From: Cryobacterium sp. HLT2-28
Lineage (GTDB): Bacteria; Actinomycetota; Actinomycetes; Actinomycetales; Microbacteriaceae
NCBI RefSeq assembly: GCF_004402495.1
Contig: NZ_SOFH01000025.1
Span: 362 to 42,762, forward strand
DNA: 42,401 bases
Direction: 5' to 3'
The position numbers and the translations under genes are program-made. Shown here piece by piece: positions 25,283 to 34,517 of the stretch. The notes under the pieces were generated by a model. That model made no database searches. It had not been told where the DNA came from and saw nothing but the letters and a program-made list of their open reading frames with translations. Positions within the stretch are counted from its first letter, which is position 1, and each line of letters starts with the position of its first letter.

Positions 25283-26515
25283 TTGACTACGACAGATCAG
25301 CAACCATGGGGTCGCGTAGACGAATCCGGCACGGTTTACGTGCGCGAGGCGACCGGCGAACGTGCCGTCGGACAGTACCCGGACGCTACCCCGGAAGAGG
25401 CCCTGGCCTACTTCGAGCGCAAGTACGTTGAGCTCAACGGACAAGTCACGCTCCTCGAACAGCGCGCCAAGGGCGGCGCTCCCGCGGCAGACATCGCGAA
25501 GTCCGTCGCGCACCTGACCGAGGCTGTGGCCGGCGCGAACGCCGTCGGCAACCTCGCTGCCCTCGCGGCTCGCCTCGGCGCCCTGGGCGGCGCCGTCACC
25601 GAACTCACCGAGCAGCAGGGCGCGGAGACGAAGGCAGCGGCCGCCGCGGCCGTCGCCGAGCGTGCCGCCATCGTGGCCGAGGCCGAGGCGCTTGCCGCCG
25701 AGGACCCGGCCAAGACGCAGTGGAAGCAGACCAGCGCCGCACTGGAGGCGCTCTTCGCGAAGTGGCAGGCGCACCAGCACGACGCACCCCGCATCCCCAA
25801 GGGCGAGGCCAACGACCTGTGGAAGCGGTTCCGTGCCGCGCGCACCACGATCGAACAGAACCGCAAGGCGTTCTTCGCCGAGCTGGACAGCGCCCACAAG
25901 GACGTGCGCAACCGCAAGCAGCAGCTGATCGAGCAGGCCGAGGCGCTTGCCCCGAAGGGCGCCGACGGCATCCCCGTCTACCGCACCCTGCTCGACGACT
26001 GGAAGTCAGCCGGGCGCAGCGGCAAGAAGCAGGACGACGCCATGTGGGCCAAGTTCAAGGCCGCCGGCGACGTGCTCTACTCGGTCAAGAGCGAGATCGA
26101 CGCCCAGGACAACGAGGAGTTCGCGGGCAACCTGGCCCAGAAGCTCGAATTGCTGACCGAGGCCGAGCTGCTGCTCACCGAGACCGACCGCACCAGTGCC
26201 CGCACGGCCCTCAGCTCGATCCAGCGCCGCTGGGACGCGCTCGGCAAGGTTCCGCGCGACTCGGTGAAGGTTGTCGAAGATCGCATGCGCAAGGTCGAGG
26301 CCGCCGTGCGCAAGCTCGACGACGACCACTGGAAGCGCAACAACCCGGAGACGAAGGCCCGTGCCGAGGGTCTCGCCGGCCAACTGCACGACGCCATTGC
26401 CAAGCTCGAGTCTGAGCTGGACGAGGCGAAGGCCGGGAAGGATGCCGCAGCCATCGCCGCGGCGACCGAGGCCCTGGAGACCCGCAAGGCGTGGTTGAAG
26501 GCCATCGGCCAGTAG
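25283..26515 (+). CDS. DUF349 coiled-coil protein
   Basis: Protein of 410 residues. I place the start at the TTG (25283) because AAAGGTGAGG lies 5-8 bases upstream and the protein then begins TTTDQQPWGRVDESGTVYV, as related proteins do; a GTG at 25250 would add 11 residues. It is almost entirely helical and Ala/Lys/Glu-rich, with repeated Trp-centred units (KTQWKQTSAALEALFAKWQ, LWKRFRAARTTIEQNRKAFFAEL, and AMWAKFKAAGDVLYSVKSE), the DUF349 repeats. Function is unknown. The gene sits between the cyclophilin and RSH regions in many actinobacteria. A strong hairpin follows. Confidence 0.93.
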   Translation: MTTTDQQPWGRVDESGTVYVREATGERAVGQYPDATPEEALAYFERKYVELNGQVTLLEQRAKGGAPAADIAKSVAHLTEAVAGANAVGNLAALAARLGALGGAVTELTEQQGAETKAAAAAAVAERAAIVAEAEALAAEDPAKTQWKQTSAALEALFAKWQAHQHDAPRIPKGEANDLWKRFRAARTTIEQNRKAFFAELDSAHKDVRNRKQQLIEQAEALAPKGADGIPVYRTLLDDWKSAGRSGKKQDDAMWAKFKAAGDVLYSVKSEIDAQDNEEFAGNLAQKLELLTEAELLLTETDRTSARTALSSIQRRWDALGKVPRDSVKVVEDRMRKVEAAVRKLDDDHWKRNNPETKARAEGLAGQLHDAIAKLESELDEAKAGKDAAAIAAATEALETRKAWLKAIGQ

Positions 26516-26552
26516 GGCCGCGCCGGGGCGCCCGGTTCGTCCACAGCAGTGA

Positions 26553-26590
26553 AAACGGGGATCTGTCCACAGATCCCCGTTTCGCTTTTC
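26553..26590 (+). terminator. Rho-independent terminator after the DUF349 gene
   Basis: A perfect 13-base-pair stem (26553-26565 with 26570-26582) closes a 4-base TCCA loop and is followed by CGCTTTTC. It is the end of the cyclophilin-DUF349 transcript. Confidence 0.8.
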
Positions 26591-26621
26591 CGGCCGCCCG
26601 CGGCGGCCGCACTCTGGGCGG

Positions 26622-27188
26622 ATGACGACCAGGTTGCGTTCCGTTCTCTCCGGCCGTGACCTGCCCGTCGCCGAGCTGTGCAGCGCCCGGCTGGACGGTG
26701 AGCTGTTCACCCTCGGCGATTTCTGGTGCCCGGTCGACGAGCTTGACGCCCCCGACACGCGGGCGCAGGCTGCGGCGCTCCTCGTGCCGCCGAGGGCGAT
26801 CGCTGAACGCCTCACCGCGGCCTGGATCCTCGGGCTCGCAGCGGAGCCTCGCCGCCATCAGTTCTGCGTGGACGTGGGCGCCAGGGTGCATCTGCAGCCC
26901 TCGGCCAGGCTGATCCTGCGCGAGGTGACCTGCCCGCCGACGGACACGGCCTCGATCACCGGCCTCCGGGTCACCCGGCCCCTCCGCACGGTGGTCGACC
27001 TCGCCCGCTGGCCGGACCCCGACGTCGACGTCGTCCCGCTGATCGGCGCGCTGCTCAGGCTCTGCGGGCCGGGCGGAGCCGAGCAGGCGCTGGGGCGCTG
27101 CGACCGGGCCTACGTTCCCTTTCGGAGCCTCGCACTGGGGCGTCTCGCAGCGGCCGAGGGCTGCCGTCAGCCGTCGTTGACCCGGTAG
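26622..27188 (+). CDS. AbiEi antitoxin-like orphan protein
   Basis: Protein of 188 residues beginning MTTRLRSVLSGRDLPVAELCSARLDGELFTLGDFWCPVDELD. The middle region AIAERLTAAWILGLAAEPRRHQFCVDVGARVHLQPSARLILREV and the later GLRVTRPLRTVVDLAR resemble the type IV antitoxin AbiEi and DUF559-associated proteins of actinobacteria, in which a promoter-binding wHTH precedes such a domain. Here the N-terminal winged helix looks reduced or absent. No AbiEii-type toxin gene is adjacent. The 3' end overlaps the RSH 3' end by 22 bases in tail-to-tail orientation. Family call is tentative. Confidence 0.6.
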   Translation: MTTRLRSVLSGRDLPVAELCSARLDGELFTLGDFWCPVDELDAPDTRAQAAALLVPPRAIAERLTAAWILGLAAEPRRHQFCVDVGARVHLQPSARLILREVTCPPTDTASITGLRVTRPLRTVVDLARWPDPDVDVVPLIGALLRLCGPGGAEQALGRCDRAYVPFRSLALGRLAAAEGCRQPSLTR

Positions 27189-29446
27189 ACGTCGTAGACG
27201 GCGTCGATCCGGCGAACCGCGTTGAGCACGCGGTCGAGGTGGGTGGTATCCCCCATCTCGAAGACGAACCGGCTGATCGCGAGGCGGTCGCTCGAGGTGT
27301 GCACGGTGGCCGACAGGATGTTCACGTGGTGTTCGGAGAGCACCCGGGTCACGTCCGAGAGGAGACCCGACCGATCGAGCGCCTCGATCTGGATTTGAAC
27401 CAGGAACAGGCTCTTCGAGGTCGGAGCCCAGTCCACGTCGATCATCCGCTCGGGTTCCTTGAGCAGGGACTGCACGTTGCGGCAACCGGCCTGGTGCACC
27501 GACACCCCGGCCCCGCGGGTGATGAAGCCGACGACCTTATCACCGGGAACGGGGGTGCAACAGCGCGCAAGCTTGACCAGGATGTCGGGGGCGCCGCGAA
27601 CGAGGATTCCGGAGTCGCTGTTCCGGAGGGTCTGGGTTCTGCCGTGCGGGGCGAACGGGAGATCGGTCGCGTCGCTCTCCTCCACGCTCTGCAGCGTGGC
27701 GACGACCTTCTCGAGCACGGACTGGGTGGAGACGTGACCCTCGCCGACGGCGGCGTAGAGCGCCGACACGTCTTCGTACTTCATCACCGCGGCGACCTCG
27801 GCGAACGAGTCCTGGTTCATCAGCTTCTGCAGCGGAAGGTTCTGCTTCCGCATCGCGCGCGCGATGGCGTCCCTGCCCTGCTCGATGGCCTCGTCGCGGC
27901 GTTCCTTGGTGAACCACTGGCGGATCTTGTTGCGGGCGCGCGGGCTCTTGACGAAGTTGAGCCAGTCCTTGCTCGGACCGGAGTCGGGGTTCTTCGACGT
28001 GAAGACCTCGACCACGTCGCCCGTGATCAGCGGGCTCTCCAGGGGTACGAGCCGGCCGTTCACCTTGGCGCCCATGGTGCGGTGGCCGACCTCGGTGTGC
28101 ACGGCGTAGGCGAAGTCCACTGGGGTCGCGCCGGTCGGCAACCCGATCACCCGTCCCTTCGGGGTGAAGACGTAGACCTCCTTGGCGCCGATCTCGTAGC
28201 GGAGGGAGTCGAGGAATTCGCCGGGGTCGGCGGTCTCAGCCTGCCAGTCCGAGATGTGCGCGAGCCAGGCCATGTCGGTGTCGCTCTGCGGGCCGGGTCC
28301 CGAGCTCTTCCCGGTGGTCTGCTCCTTGTACTTCCAGTGCGAGGCGACGCCGAACTCCGCGCGCTGGTGCATCTCCTGGGTGCGGATCTGGATCTCGACC
28401 GCGCGGCCGCTCGGCCCGAGCACCGTGGTGTGCAACGACTGGTACAGGTTGAACTTCGGGGTGGCGATGTAGTCCTTGAACCGGCCGGGCAGCGGCGTCC
28501 ACCTGGCGTGGATGGCCCCGAGCACGGCGTAACAGTCGCGCACCGAGTTGACGAGCACACGGATGCCGACAAGGTCGTAGATCTCGTCGAACTCGCGGCC
28601 GCGCACCACCATCTTCTGGTAGATCGAGTAGTACTGCTTCGGCCGGCCGGCGACCTTGCCCCTGATCCGGGCGGCCTTGAGGTCGTCGACGATGGCGTCG
28701 ATGACGTGCTGCACGAACTCTTCCCGCTGCGGGGTGCGCTGCTTGACCAGGCTCTCGATCTCGGCGTAGAGCTTGGGATAGAGCACAGCGAAGGAGAGGT
28801 CTTCGAGTTCCCACTTGATCGTCTGGATGCCCAGCCGGTGCGCGAGCGGGGCGTAGATCTCCAGCGTCTCGGTCGCCTTGCGCACCGCGGACTCCGCCGG
28901 CACGAAACCCCAGGTGCGCGCGTTGTGGAGCCGGTCGGCGAGCTTGATGATGAGGACACGGATGTCCTTGGACATCGCCACGATCATCTTGCGCACGGTC
29001 TCGGCCTGGGTGCTGTCGCCGTACTTGACCTTGTCGAGCTTGGTCACACCGTCGACGAGCATCGTGATCTCGTCGCCGAAGTCGGAGCGAAGCTGGTCGA
29101 GCGTGTACTCGGTGTCCTCGACGGTGTCGTGGAGGAGCGCCGCCGCGACGGTCTTGGGACCGATGCCGAGGTCGGCGAGGATCTGGGCGACCGCGACCGG
29201 ATGGGTGATGTACGGTTCGCCGCTCCGGCGGAACTGGCCTTCGTGGGCACCTTCGGCGGCGGCATAGGCGCGTTCGATGATCGACAGGTCCACCTTGGGG
29301 TGGTGCATCCGCACGGTCTTCAACAGGGTGTCGACCGCGCCGGCCGGCTGGGCCCGGGAGAATATCCGGGGCACCAGGCGGCGGAGGGAGGCAGGCGGCA
29401 AAGCCGCCGACGACGCCGAGGCAGGTGGAGTCGTTATCTCGGTCAT
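27167..29446 (-). CDS. relA: Bifunctional (p)ppGpp synthetase/hydrolase (RelA/SpoT family)
   Basis: Protein of 759 residues, full length RSH. Hydrolase HD domain: GEPYITHPVAVAQIL and LLHDTVEDTEYTLDQL with His106-Asp107 and Glu110-Asp111, and the second metal site in KLADRLHNARTWG; hydrolase appears intact. Synthetase domain: GRPKQYYSIYQKMV, YDLVGIRVLVNSV and TPKFNLYQSLHTTVLGP. TGS domain: VYVFTPKGRVIGLPTGATPVDFAYAVHTEVGH. Helical, zinc-finger-like (CCTPVPGD with Cys) and C-terminal ACT domains follow. It makes and breaks (p)ppGpp under starvation. It is 98 bases downstream of secF; the apt gene found between them in Streptomyces is missing. Confidence 0.97.
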   Translation of the reverse strand: MTEITTPPASASSAALPPASLRRLVPRIFSRAQPAGAVDTLLKTVRMHHPKVDLSIIERAYAAAEGAHEGQFRRSGEPYITHPVAVAQILADLGIGPKTVAAALLHDTVEDTEYTLDQLRSDFGDEITMLVDGVTKLDKVKYGDSTQAETVRKMIVAMSKDIRVLIIKLADRLHNARTWGFVPAESAVRKATETLEIYAPLAHRLGIQTIKWELEDLSFAVLYPKLYAEIESLVKQRTPQREEFVQHVIDAIVDDLKAARIRGKVAGRPKQYYSIYQKMVVRGREFDEIYDLVGIRVLVNSVRDCYAVLGAIHARWTPLPGRFKDYIATPKFNLYQSLHTTVLGPSGRAVEIQIRTQEMHQRAEFGVASHWKYKEQTTGKSSGPGPQSDTDMAWLAHISDWQAETADPGEFLDSLRYEIGAKEVYVFTPKGRVIGLPTGATPVDFAYAVHTEVGHRTMGAKVNGRLVPLESPLITGDVVEVFTSKNPDSGPSKDWLNFVKSPRARNKIRQWFTKERRDEAIEQGRDAIARAMRKQNLPLQKLMNQDSFAEVAAVMKYEDVSALYAAVGEGHVSTQSVLEKVVATLQSVEESDATDLPFAPHGRTQTLRNSDSGILVRGAPDILVKLARCCTPVPGDKVVGFITRGAGVSVHQAGCRNVQSLLKEPERMIDVDWAPTSKSLFLVQIQIEALDRSGLLSDVTRVLSEHHVNILSATVHTSSDRLAISRFVFEMGDTTHLDRVLNAVRRIDAVYDVYRVNDG

Positions 29447-29470
29447 CGCGTCACCTCACTTCCTCACCCA

Positions 29471-29476
29471 ATTATC
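29471..29476 (-). promoter_or_regulatory. Candidate -10 box (GATAAT) for relA
   Basis: Minus-strand GATAAT lies 24 bases before the ATG, followed by GGTGAGGAAGTGAGGTG as ribosome site. The -35 region is not convincing. Confidence 0.35.
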
Positions 29477-29544
29477 GCCCCTCGCGGAGTTGAATCAGGT
29501 TACCGGAAGTCGGGCAGCCCCGATGACCGGCGCGGGGGCGCGGT

Positions 29545-30555
29545 TCACACGGAGACTTCCACCCTGGAGGCGGATCCGGCCTTGGCGCGCATGAGCAGCG
29601 CCTTCTTGTCCCGCTTGCGCACATCGGGTTCGCGGGTGCGCAGCTGAGCGTAGAGCGGCGAGGCGATGAAGATGGTCGAGTAGGCCCCGGCGATGATCCC
29701 GATCAGGAGGGCGAGGGAGATGTCCCTCAGGGTTCCGGCCCCGAGCACGAACGCGCCGATGAAGAGGATCGAGCCGACCGGCAGCACGGCGACGATCGAG
29801 GTGTTGATCGACCGCACGAGCGTCTGGTTGACGGCGAGGTTCACCGACTCGGCGAAGGTGCGCCGTGATTCCGGTCCGTCCTGCCTCGTGTTCTCCCTGA
29901 TCTTGTCGAACACCACGACCGTGTCGTAGAGGGAGTAGCCGAGGATGGTGAGGAAGCCGATGACGGCGGCCGGGGTGATCTCGAAACCCGTGATGCCGTA
30001 GAACCCCGCGGTGATGACCAGGTCGTGCAGCAGGGCGACCATGGCCGCCAGCGACATCTTCCAGGTGCGGAAGTACAGCGCCATTCCGATGGCGGCGAGC
30101 ACCAGGAAGATGATGAGGCCGCGAAGGGCCTGGCCGGTGATGTCCGCACCCCAGGACGGGCCGATGAAGGATGCCGTCACCTTGTCGGCCGGCACACCGT
30201 ACGCGTCAGCCAGGGCGTTGCGCACCGAACGGGTGGCCTCGCTGCTGAGCTGGTCGGTCTGAACCCGGATGCCGGTGGTGCTGACATCGGACACCTTGGG
30301 CACGGCGGAGGGCACGACGCTGTTCACGGCCCTGGCTGCGATCGTCTGATCCTGCTTGGGCACATCCGACACCACGAATTCGGAGCCGCCGGTGAACTCG
30401 ATGCCGAAGACGAAACCGCCGCGGAGCTGCGGCACCACGAGGGCGATCAGGATCATCACCGCCGCGACCGTGTACCAGGTCTTGCGTCGTCCGACGATGT
30501 TGAACGAACGCTTGCCGGTGTGCAGGTCGTTGCCGAACTGGGAGAAGCTGGCCAT
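29545..30555 (-). CDS. secF: Protein translocase subunit SecF
   Basis: Protein of 336 residues with six expected membrane segments. After the first membrane segment comes FGIEFTGGSEFVV, a periplasmic-type domain, then LGYSLYDTVVVFDKIRENTR, the conserved SecF loop, and VNLAVNQTLVRSINTSIVAVLPVGSILFIG. With SecD it uses the proton gradient to help complete protein export. The ATG overlaps the secD stop codon (TAATG), so the two are translationally coupled. A basic C-terminal tail with RKRDKKAL is cytoplasmic. Confidence 0.97.
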   Translation of the reverse strand: MASFSQFGNDLHTGKRSFNIVGRRKTWYTVAAVMILIALVVPQLRGGFVFGIEFTGGSEFVVSDVPKQDQTIAARAVNSVVPSAVPKVSDVSTTGIRVQTDQLSSEATRSVRNALADAYGVPADKVTASFIGPSWGADITGQALRGLIIFLVLAAIGMALYFRTWKMSLAAMVALLHDLVITAGFYGITGFEITPAAVIGFLTILGYSLYDTVVVFDKIRENTRQDGPESRRTFAESVNLAVNQTLVRSINTSIVAVLPVGSILFIGAFVLGAGTLRDISLALLIGIIAGAYSTIFIASPLYAQLRTREPDVRKRDKKALLMRAKAGSASRVEVSV

Positions 30556-32276
30556 TAGGAATCCTTCCCGTCGGTCGACCGATCCGTACTGGAACCGACG
30601 AGTTCTGCCGCCTTGCGCTCGGCGATGGTTTGACGCTTCGCGGCCTCGCGGCTGGCCGAGGCCAGCTTGCCGGACGGCAACTGCGGGGAGGGAGCGAACT
30701 TGGCCCTGCCCCGGTAGGTGGCGCCGAGTGCCCGCGGGTCGAGCCCGGAGAACCGGTGGCCCTCGTTGAAGAACCGGGTCTGGGCGAGCAGTTGGAGCAT
30801 CGGGTGGGTGAAGAGCATCACGACGGCGACGTCGACGATCGTCGTGAGGCCGAGGGTGAGGGCGAAGCCCTTCACGTTGCCGACGGCGACGATGAAGAGC
30901 ACACCGGCGGCGAGGAAGTTCACGGCATCCGACGCCAGCACGGTGCGGAGGGCCCGCTTCCAGCCGGCCTCGACCGCGGACTCGAGTCCGCGGCCGTCGC
31001 GCAGTTCGTCGCGCACCCGTTCGAAGTAGACGATGAACGAGTCGGCGGTGATGCCGATGGCGACGATCAACCCGGCGACGCCGGCGAGGGAGAGGCGGTA
31101 GCCCTGCCGCCAGGACAGGATCGTGATCAGCAGGTAGGTGATCAGTGCCGCCACCGTCAGCGAGGCCACCGTGACCAGCCCGAGCAGCCGGTACTGCACG
31201 AGCGAGTACAGCACGACGAGGATCAGGCCGATCAGGCCGGCGATCAGGCCGCTAGCGAGCTGGGTCGAGCCGAGGGTGGCCGAGATGGTGTCCTGGCTCT
31301 GCACGGTGAAGCTGATCGGCAGGGCGCCGAACTTGAGCTGGTCGGCGAGCGTCTTGGAGGAAGCCTGGGTGAAGTTTCCGCTGATCTGCGCGTTGCCGTC
31401 GGTGATCACGGCCAGCGTGCGGGGAGCGGAGATGACCTTGCCGTCGAGCACGATGGCGAACTGGTTCTGCACGCCCGTCAGCCCGCTGAGGCGGGTGCTG
31501 ACCGTGGCGAAGTCCGTGGTTCCGGTGCCGTCGAAGGCGATGTTGACGACCCATTCGCCGGTGGTGGCGCCGCTCTGGGTGGTCTTCTGGCCGTTGGTGG
31601 CGTTGGAGACGTTCTGGCCGCTGACCTCGACCGGGCCGAGGATGTACTTGACCGACCCGTCGGACTCGCAGGTGACGAGTGGTTCCTTGGCCGGCGCCAC
31701 ATTGGAGGTGTCGATCTTGCTGCAGTCGAACGCGTCGTACCGGGCCTGCAGGGCCGGCGTGACGTAGCTGAGGTCGCTGCCGTTGGTCGGGACCGCGGTG
31801 GGCGTGCTGGAGAGGTTCGGGTCGACCGTGGGCGACGGGGTCGCACTGGAGGTGCCGGCGCCGCCGACGCTGGCCGCCGAGGGTGCCGCCGCGACGAGAA
31901 CCGGGCGGAATTCGAGCTTCGCCGAGGATTCGATCCGGTTGATCGTCGCATCATCGGGGATCCCGGGGATGGACACGACGATGTTTTGGCCGCCCTGGGT
32001 GTTGATCTCCGCTTCGGAGACACCCGCGGAGTCGATCCGCTGCCGGATGATCGACACGGCCTGGTTCAACTGTTCCTGGGAGACGGACTGACCGGACTCG
32101 AGCTTCGGCGCGAGGATGATCTGCGTGCCGCCCTCGAGGTCCAGGGCCAGCTTGGGGGCCCAGGAACCGCCTCCGGTGAGGACGCCGGCGCTGTTGAGGG
32201 CGATGAGACCGACGATGATCACACCCAGCCAGGTCAGGGAACGCCAGGCCTTCTTGACCGGAGTCGACTTTGCCAC
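30555..32276 (-). CDS. secD: Protein translocase subunit SecD
   Basis: Protein of 573 residues from the GTG at 32274-32276 (product starts AKSTPVKKAWRSLTWLG, as related SecD proteins do). A GTG 24 bases upstream (32300) lies at the edge of a perfect hairpin and has no ribosome site, but cannot be excluded. Features: first membrane segment, LALDLEGGTQIIL (D1 signature), SIIRQRIDSAGVSEAEI, a Ser/Thr/Pro-rich linker (about residues 160-190) typical of actinobacteria, GNAQISGNFTQASSKTLADQLKFGALPI, and five C-terminal membrane segments with IAIGITADSFIVYFERVRDELRDG. It works with SecF and YajC. Confidence 0.95.
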   Translation of the reverse strand: MAKSTPVKKAWRSLTWLGVIIVGLIALNSAGVLTGGGSWAPKLALDLEGGTQIILAPKLESGQSVSQEQLNQAVSIIRQRIDSAGVSEAEINTQGGQNIVVSIPGIPDDATINRIESSAKLEFRPVLVAAAPSAASVGGAGTSSATPSPTVDPNLSSTPTAVPTNGSDLSYVTPALQARYDAFDCSKIDTSNVAPAKEPLVTCESDGSVKYILGPVEVSGQNVSNATNGQKTTQSGATTGEWVVNIAFDGTGTTDFATVSTRLSGLTGVQNQFAIVLDGKVISAPRTLAVITDGNAQISGNFTQASSKTLADQLKFGALPISFTVQSQDTISATLGSTQLASGLIAGLIGLILVVLYSLVQYRLLGLVTVASLTVAALITYLLITILSWRQGYRLSLAGVAGLIVAIGITADSFIVYFERVRDELRDGRGLESAVEAGWKRALRTVLASDAVNFLAAGVLFIVAVGNVKGFALTLGLTTIVDVAVVMLFTHPMLQLLAQTRFFNEGHRFSGLDPRALGATYRGRAKFAPSPQLPSGKLASASREAAKRQTIAERKAAELVGSSTDRSTDGKDS

Positions 32277-32299
32277 CTTGAAACTCAGCTTTCTAATCA

Positions 32300-32326
32300 C
32301 ATGCCCGCGCCGATGGCGCGGGCATG
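32300..32326. other. Perfect hairpin between yajC and secD
   Basis: A 12-base-pair GC-rich stem (32300-32311 with 32315-32326) with a 3-base GAT/ATC loop sits between the yajC stop (32339) and the secD start. There is no T-run in either direction, so a partial terminator, RNA-processing site or translation-modulating structure is possible. Confidence 0.8.
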
Positions 32327-32338
32327 GAGAGGGGTTGG

Positions 32339-32743
32339 TTACGCGTCGCCCTTTTTGGGCTCTTCGTCGGATTCTGCGTCGGTGACGCGCTGGCCGAACT
32401 CGGGTTCGCCCATGACGATCGCGTCGTCCTTGTTCAGCTGGACGGTCGGGACAGGCTCAGCCTCGGACTCGGTCTCGGCCACGATGGGCTCGACGACGCG
32501 CGCGATGGTCTGGCGGTGCAGGTGCACGACGGTGCCGGGGGCGATCTCGAGGGCGACCTTGTTGGCTTCCTCATCGATTGACAGGATGGTGCCGTACATG
32601 CCGAAGTTGGTCATGACCTCGGCGCCTGCCACCATCTGGGACTGCAGTGCTGCCTGGTCCTTCTGGCGCTTGCGGCCATTGCGGAACATGAAGAAGACAA
32701 GCACGGCCAGAACGGCGAGCATGACAAGAGTCAACGGATCCAT
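32339..32743 (-). CDS. yajC: Preprotein translocase subunit YajC
   Basis: Protein of 134 residues. One N-terminal membrane segment (LTLVMLAVLAVLVFFMF) is followed by RNGRKRQKDQAALQSQMVAGAEVMTNFGMYGTILSIDEEANKVALEIAPGTVVHLHRQTIARVV, the YajC core, and an acidic C-terminal tail. It associates with SecDF. It lies 74 bases downstream of ruvB and before secD, the usual order ruvCAB-yajC-secDF. Confidence 0.95.
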   Translation of the reverse strand: MDPLTLVMLAVLAVLVFFMFRNGRKRQKDQAALQSQMVAGAEVMTNFGMYGTILSIDEEANKVALEIAPGTVVHLHRQTIARVVEPIVAETESEAEPVPTVQLNKDDAIVMGEPEFGQRVTDAESDEEPKKGDA

Positions 32744-32817
32744 AAAACTGTGAAACCTTCCGGTTGCGGCGCGGTGGCCGAAGCGTGCGCGAGCGGCTCG
32801 TGGCGAGCCAACTCGAA

Positions 32818-33897
32818 TTATAGGTCATCCAGGGTGAGGGCGACCGGAGGCGCGGCGCCCAGCGGATCGACGAGACCGAAGTGCCGCCAGGCCGCCGGAG
32901 TGGCCACGCGCCCACGCGGGGTGCGCGTGAGGAAGCCTATCCGCACCAGGAACGGCTCGACGACCGCTTCGATCGTCTCCGACTCCTCACCGACCGACAC
33001 GGCCAGGGTGTTCAACCCGACCGGCCCACCCCCAAAACGGGTCAGGATGATCTGCATGACCTCGCGGTCGAGCCGGTCCAAGCCGATCTGGTCCACGTCG
33101 TAGAGTTCCAGCGCCGCATGCACGGCGGCCAGGTCGGCGTCTCCCCCGTGCACGAGGGCGTAGTCGCGCACCCGGCGGAGCAGGCGATTGGCGATTCGCG
33201 GGGTGCCACGGCAGCGCCCGGCGATCTCCGCCAGGGCGTCCCGGCCGATCGGGAGGTCGAGCAGCGCGGCGGCGCGGCCGAGCACCTGTTCCAGTTCCGA
33301 CTCCGCGTAGAACTCGAGGTGCGCGGTGAAGCCGAAGCGATCCCGGAGAGGGTTCGGCAACAGGCCGGACCTCGTCGTGGCGCCGACCAGGGTGAACGGC
33401 GCAAGGTCGAGCGGGATGGACGTGGCGCCCGCTCCCTTGCCGACCATGATGTCGATCCGGAAGTCTTCCATCGCCAGGTAGAGCATCTCCTCGGCGGACC
33501 GTGCCATCCGGTGGATCTCATCGATGAAGAGGACCTCGCCCGGCACCAGGGAGGACAGCACCGCGGCCAGGTCGCCGGCGTGCTGGATGGCCGGGCCGCT
33601 GGACATCCGGAGGGGCCGGTTGCCCTCGTAGGCGATGATCATGGCCAGGGTGGTCTTGCCCAGCCCGGGCGGGCCGGCCAGCAGGATGTGGTCGGGTGTG
33701 CGGTTCTGCATGGTCGCGGCGGTGAGCAGGAGCTGCAACTGACCGCGCACCTTGTGCTGGCCGACGAACTCGCCCAGGCTGCGAGGGCGCAGGGCACCCT
33801 CGAAGGCGAGTTCCGCCTCGCCTTCGAGCACCGGGTTGGTCACTTCGACGCCGGGGTCGCCGGCCAGGCCGGGGTTGGTCGCGGGATTGGTGGTCAT
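32818..33897 (-). CDS. ruvB: Holliday junction branch migration ATPase RuvB
   Basis: Protein of 359 residues. RuvB signature: [23 protein letters not shown], Walker [13 protein letters not shown], Walker [20 protein letters not shown], and [29 protein letters not shown]. The C-terminal winged helix contains [43 protein letters not shown]. It drives branch migration with RuvA. Its start overlaps the ruvA stop by 4 bases. Confidence 0.98.
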   Translation of the reverse strand: MTTNPATNPGLAGDPGVEVTNPVLEGEAELAFEGALRPRSLGEFVGQHKVRGQLQLLLTAATMQNRTPDHILLAGPPGLGKTTLAMIIAYEGNRPLRMSSGPAIQHAGDLAAVLSSLVPGEVLFIDEIHRMARSAEEMLYLAMEDFRIDIMVGKGAGATSIPLDLAPFTLVGATTRSGLLPNPLRDRFGFTAHLEFYAESELEQVLGRAAALLDLPIGRDALAEIAGRCRGTPRIANRLLRRVRDYALVHGGDADLAAVHAALELYDVDQIGLDRLDREVMQIILTRFGGGPVGLNTLAVSVGEESETIEAVVEPFLVRIGFLTRTPRGRVATPAAWRHFGLVDPLGAAPPVALTLDDL

Positions 33898-34517
33898 GAG
33901 CGGCGCTCCGATGCCTGCTGGGCGGGGCCGAGGCGGGCCAGGACGAGGCGGAGCAGGCTGGCCACACCGACCTGGTCAGGGTCGGCGGCTTCGGCGAGGG
34001 TCTCCTCGACCGCCTGCGCGGCCACCCGCTCCGACCAGCCCAGACCGATCAGCGCGGCCTGCACGCCCGCCGCGGCGGTGCTGGCGACCGGGCGGCCGGG
34101 CGCGGATGCGACGGTGGTGGCAGCGAGCTTGCCGGCCAGGGACAGCACGATGAGCTTGGCGGTCTTCGGCCCGATGCCGCTGACCTTGCGGAAGACGCCG
34201 TCGTCTTCGGCTGCGACCGCCTGGGCGATCTGGTTGGGGGTGAGCACGGCCAGCACGCCGAGGGCGGACTTGGGGCCGACCCCGGTCACACCGACCAGCA
34301 GTTCGAAGACCGCGAGTTCGTCGACGCCGGGGAAGCCGTAGAGGGTGAGCGAGTCTTCCCGCACGATCAGGGTGGTGGCCAGGCGCGCCTCGGTGCCCGT
34401 GCGGAGCGACAGCGCAGTGGTGGGGGTGACCTGGATGGCCAGGCCCACTCCCCCGACCTCGATCACGACCATGGAACCGAGGGCGGAGAGGACGAGGCCA
34501 CGTACGGAGGAGATCAC
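33894..34517 (-). CDS. ruvA: Holliday junction DNA helicase subunit RuvA
   Basis: Protein of 207 residues beginning [32 protein letters not shown] (OB-fold domain). Two helix-hairpin-helix motifs follow: [20 protein letters not shown] and [19 protein letters not shown]. The C-terminal domain III ([22 protein letters not shown]) binds RuvB. The tetramer recognises Holliday junctions. It overlaps ruvC and ruvB by 4 bases each. Confidence 0.97.
   Translation of the reverse strand: MISSVRGLVLSALGSMVVIEVGGVGLAIQVTPTTALSLRTGTEARLATTLIVREDSLTLYGFPGVDELAVFELLVGVTGVGPKSALGVLAVLTPNQIAQAVAAEDDGVFRKVSGIGPKTAKLIVLSLAGKLAATTVASAPGRPVASTAAAGVQAALIGLGWSERVAAQAVEETLAEAADPDQVGVASLLRLVLARLGPAQQASERRS

Noticed and set aside
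26622..27188. Complete AbiE toxin-antitoxin system
   Set aside because: No second gene of the pair is adjacent; the downstream gene is the RSH enzyme on the opposite strand.
27239..29647. Plus-strand open frame of 802 codons opposite relA
   Set aside because: Shadow of the RSH gene; composition is typical of antisense frames in GC-rich DNA.
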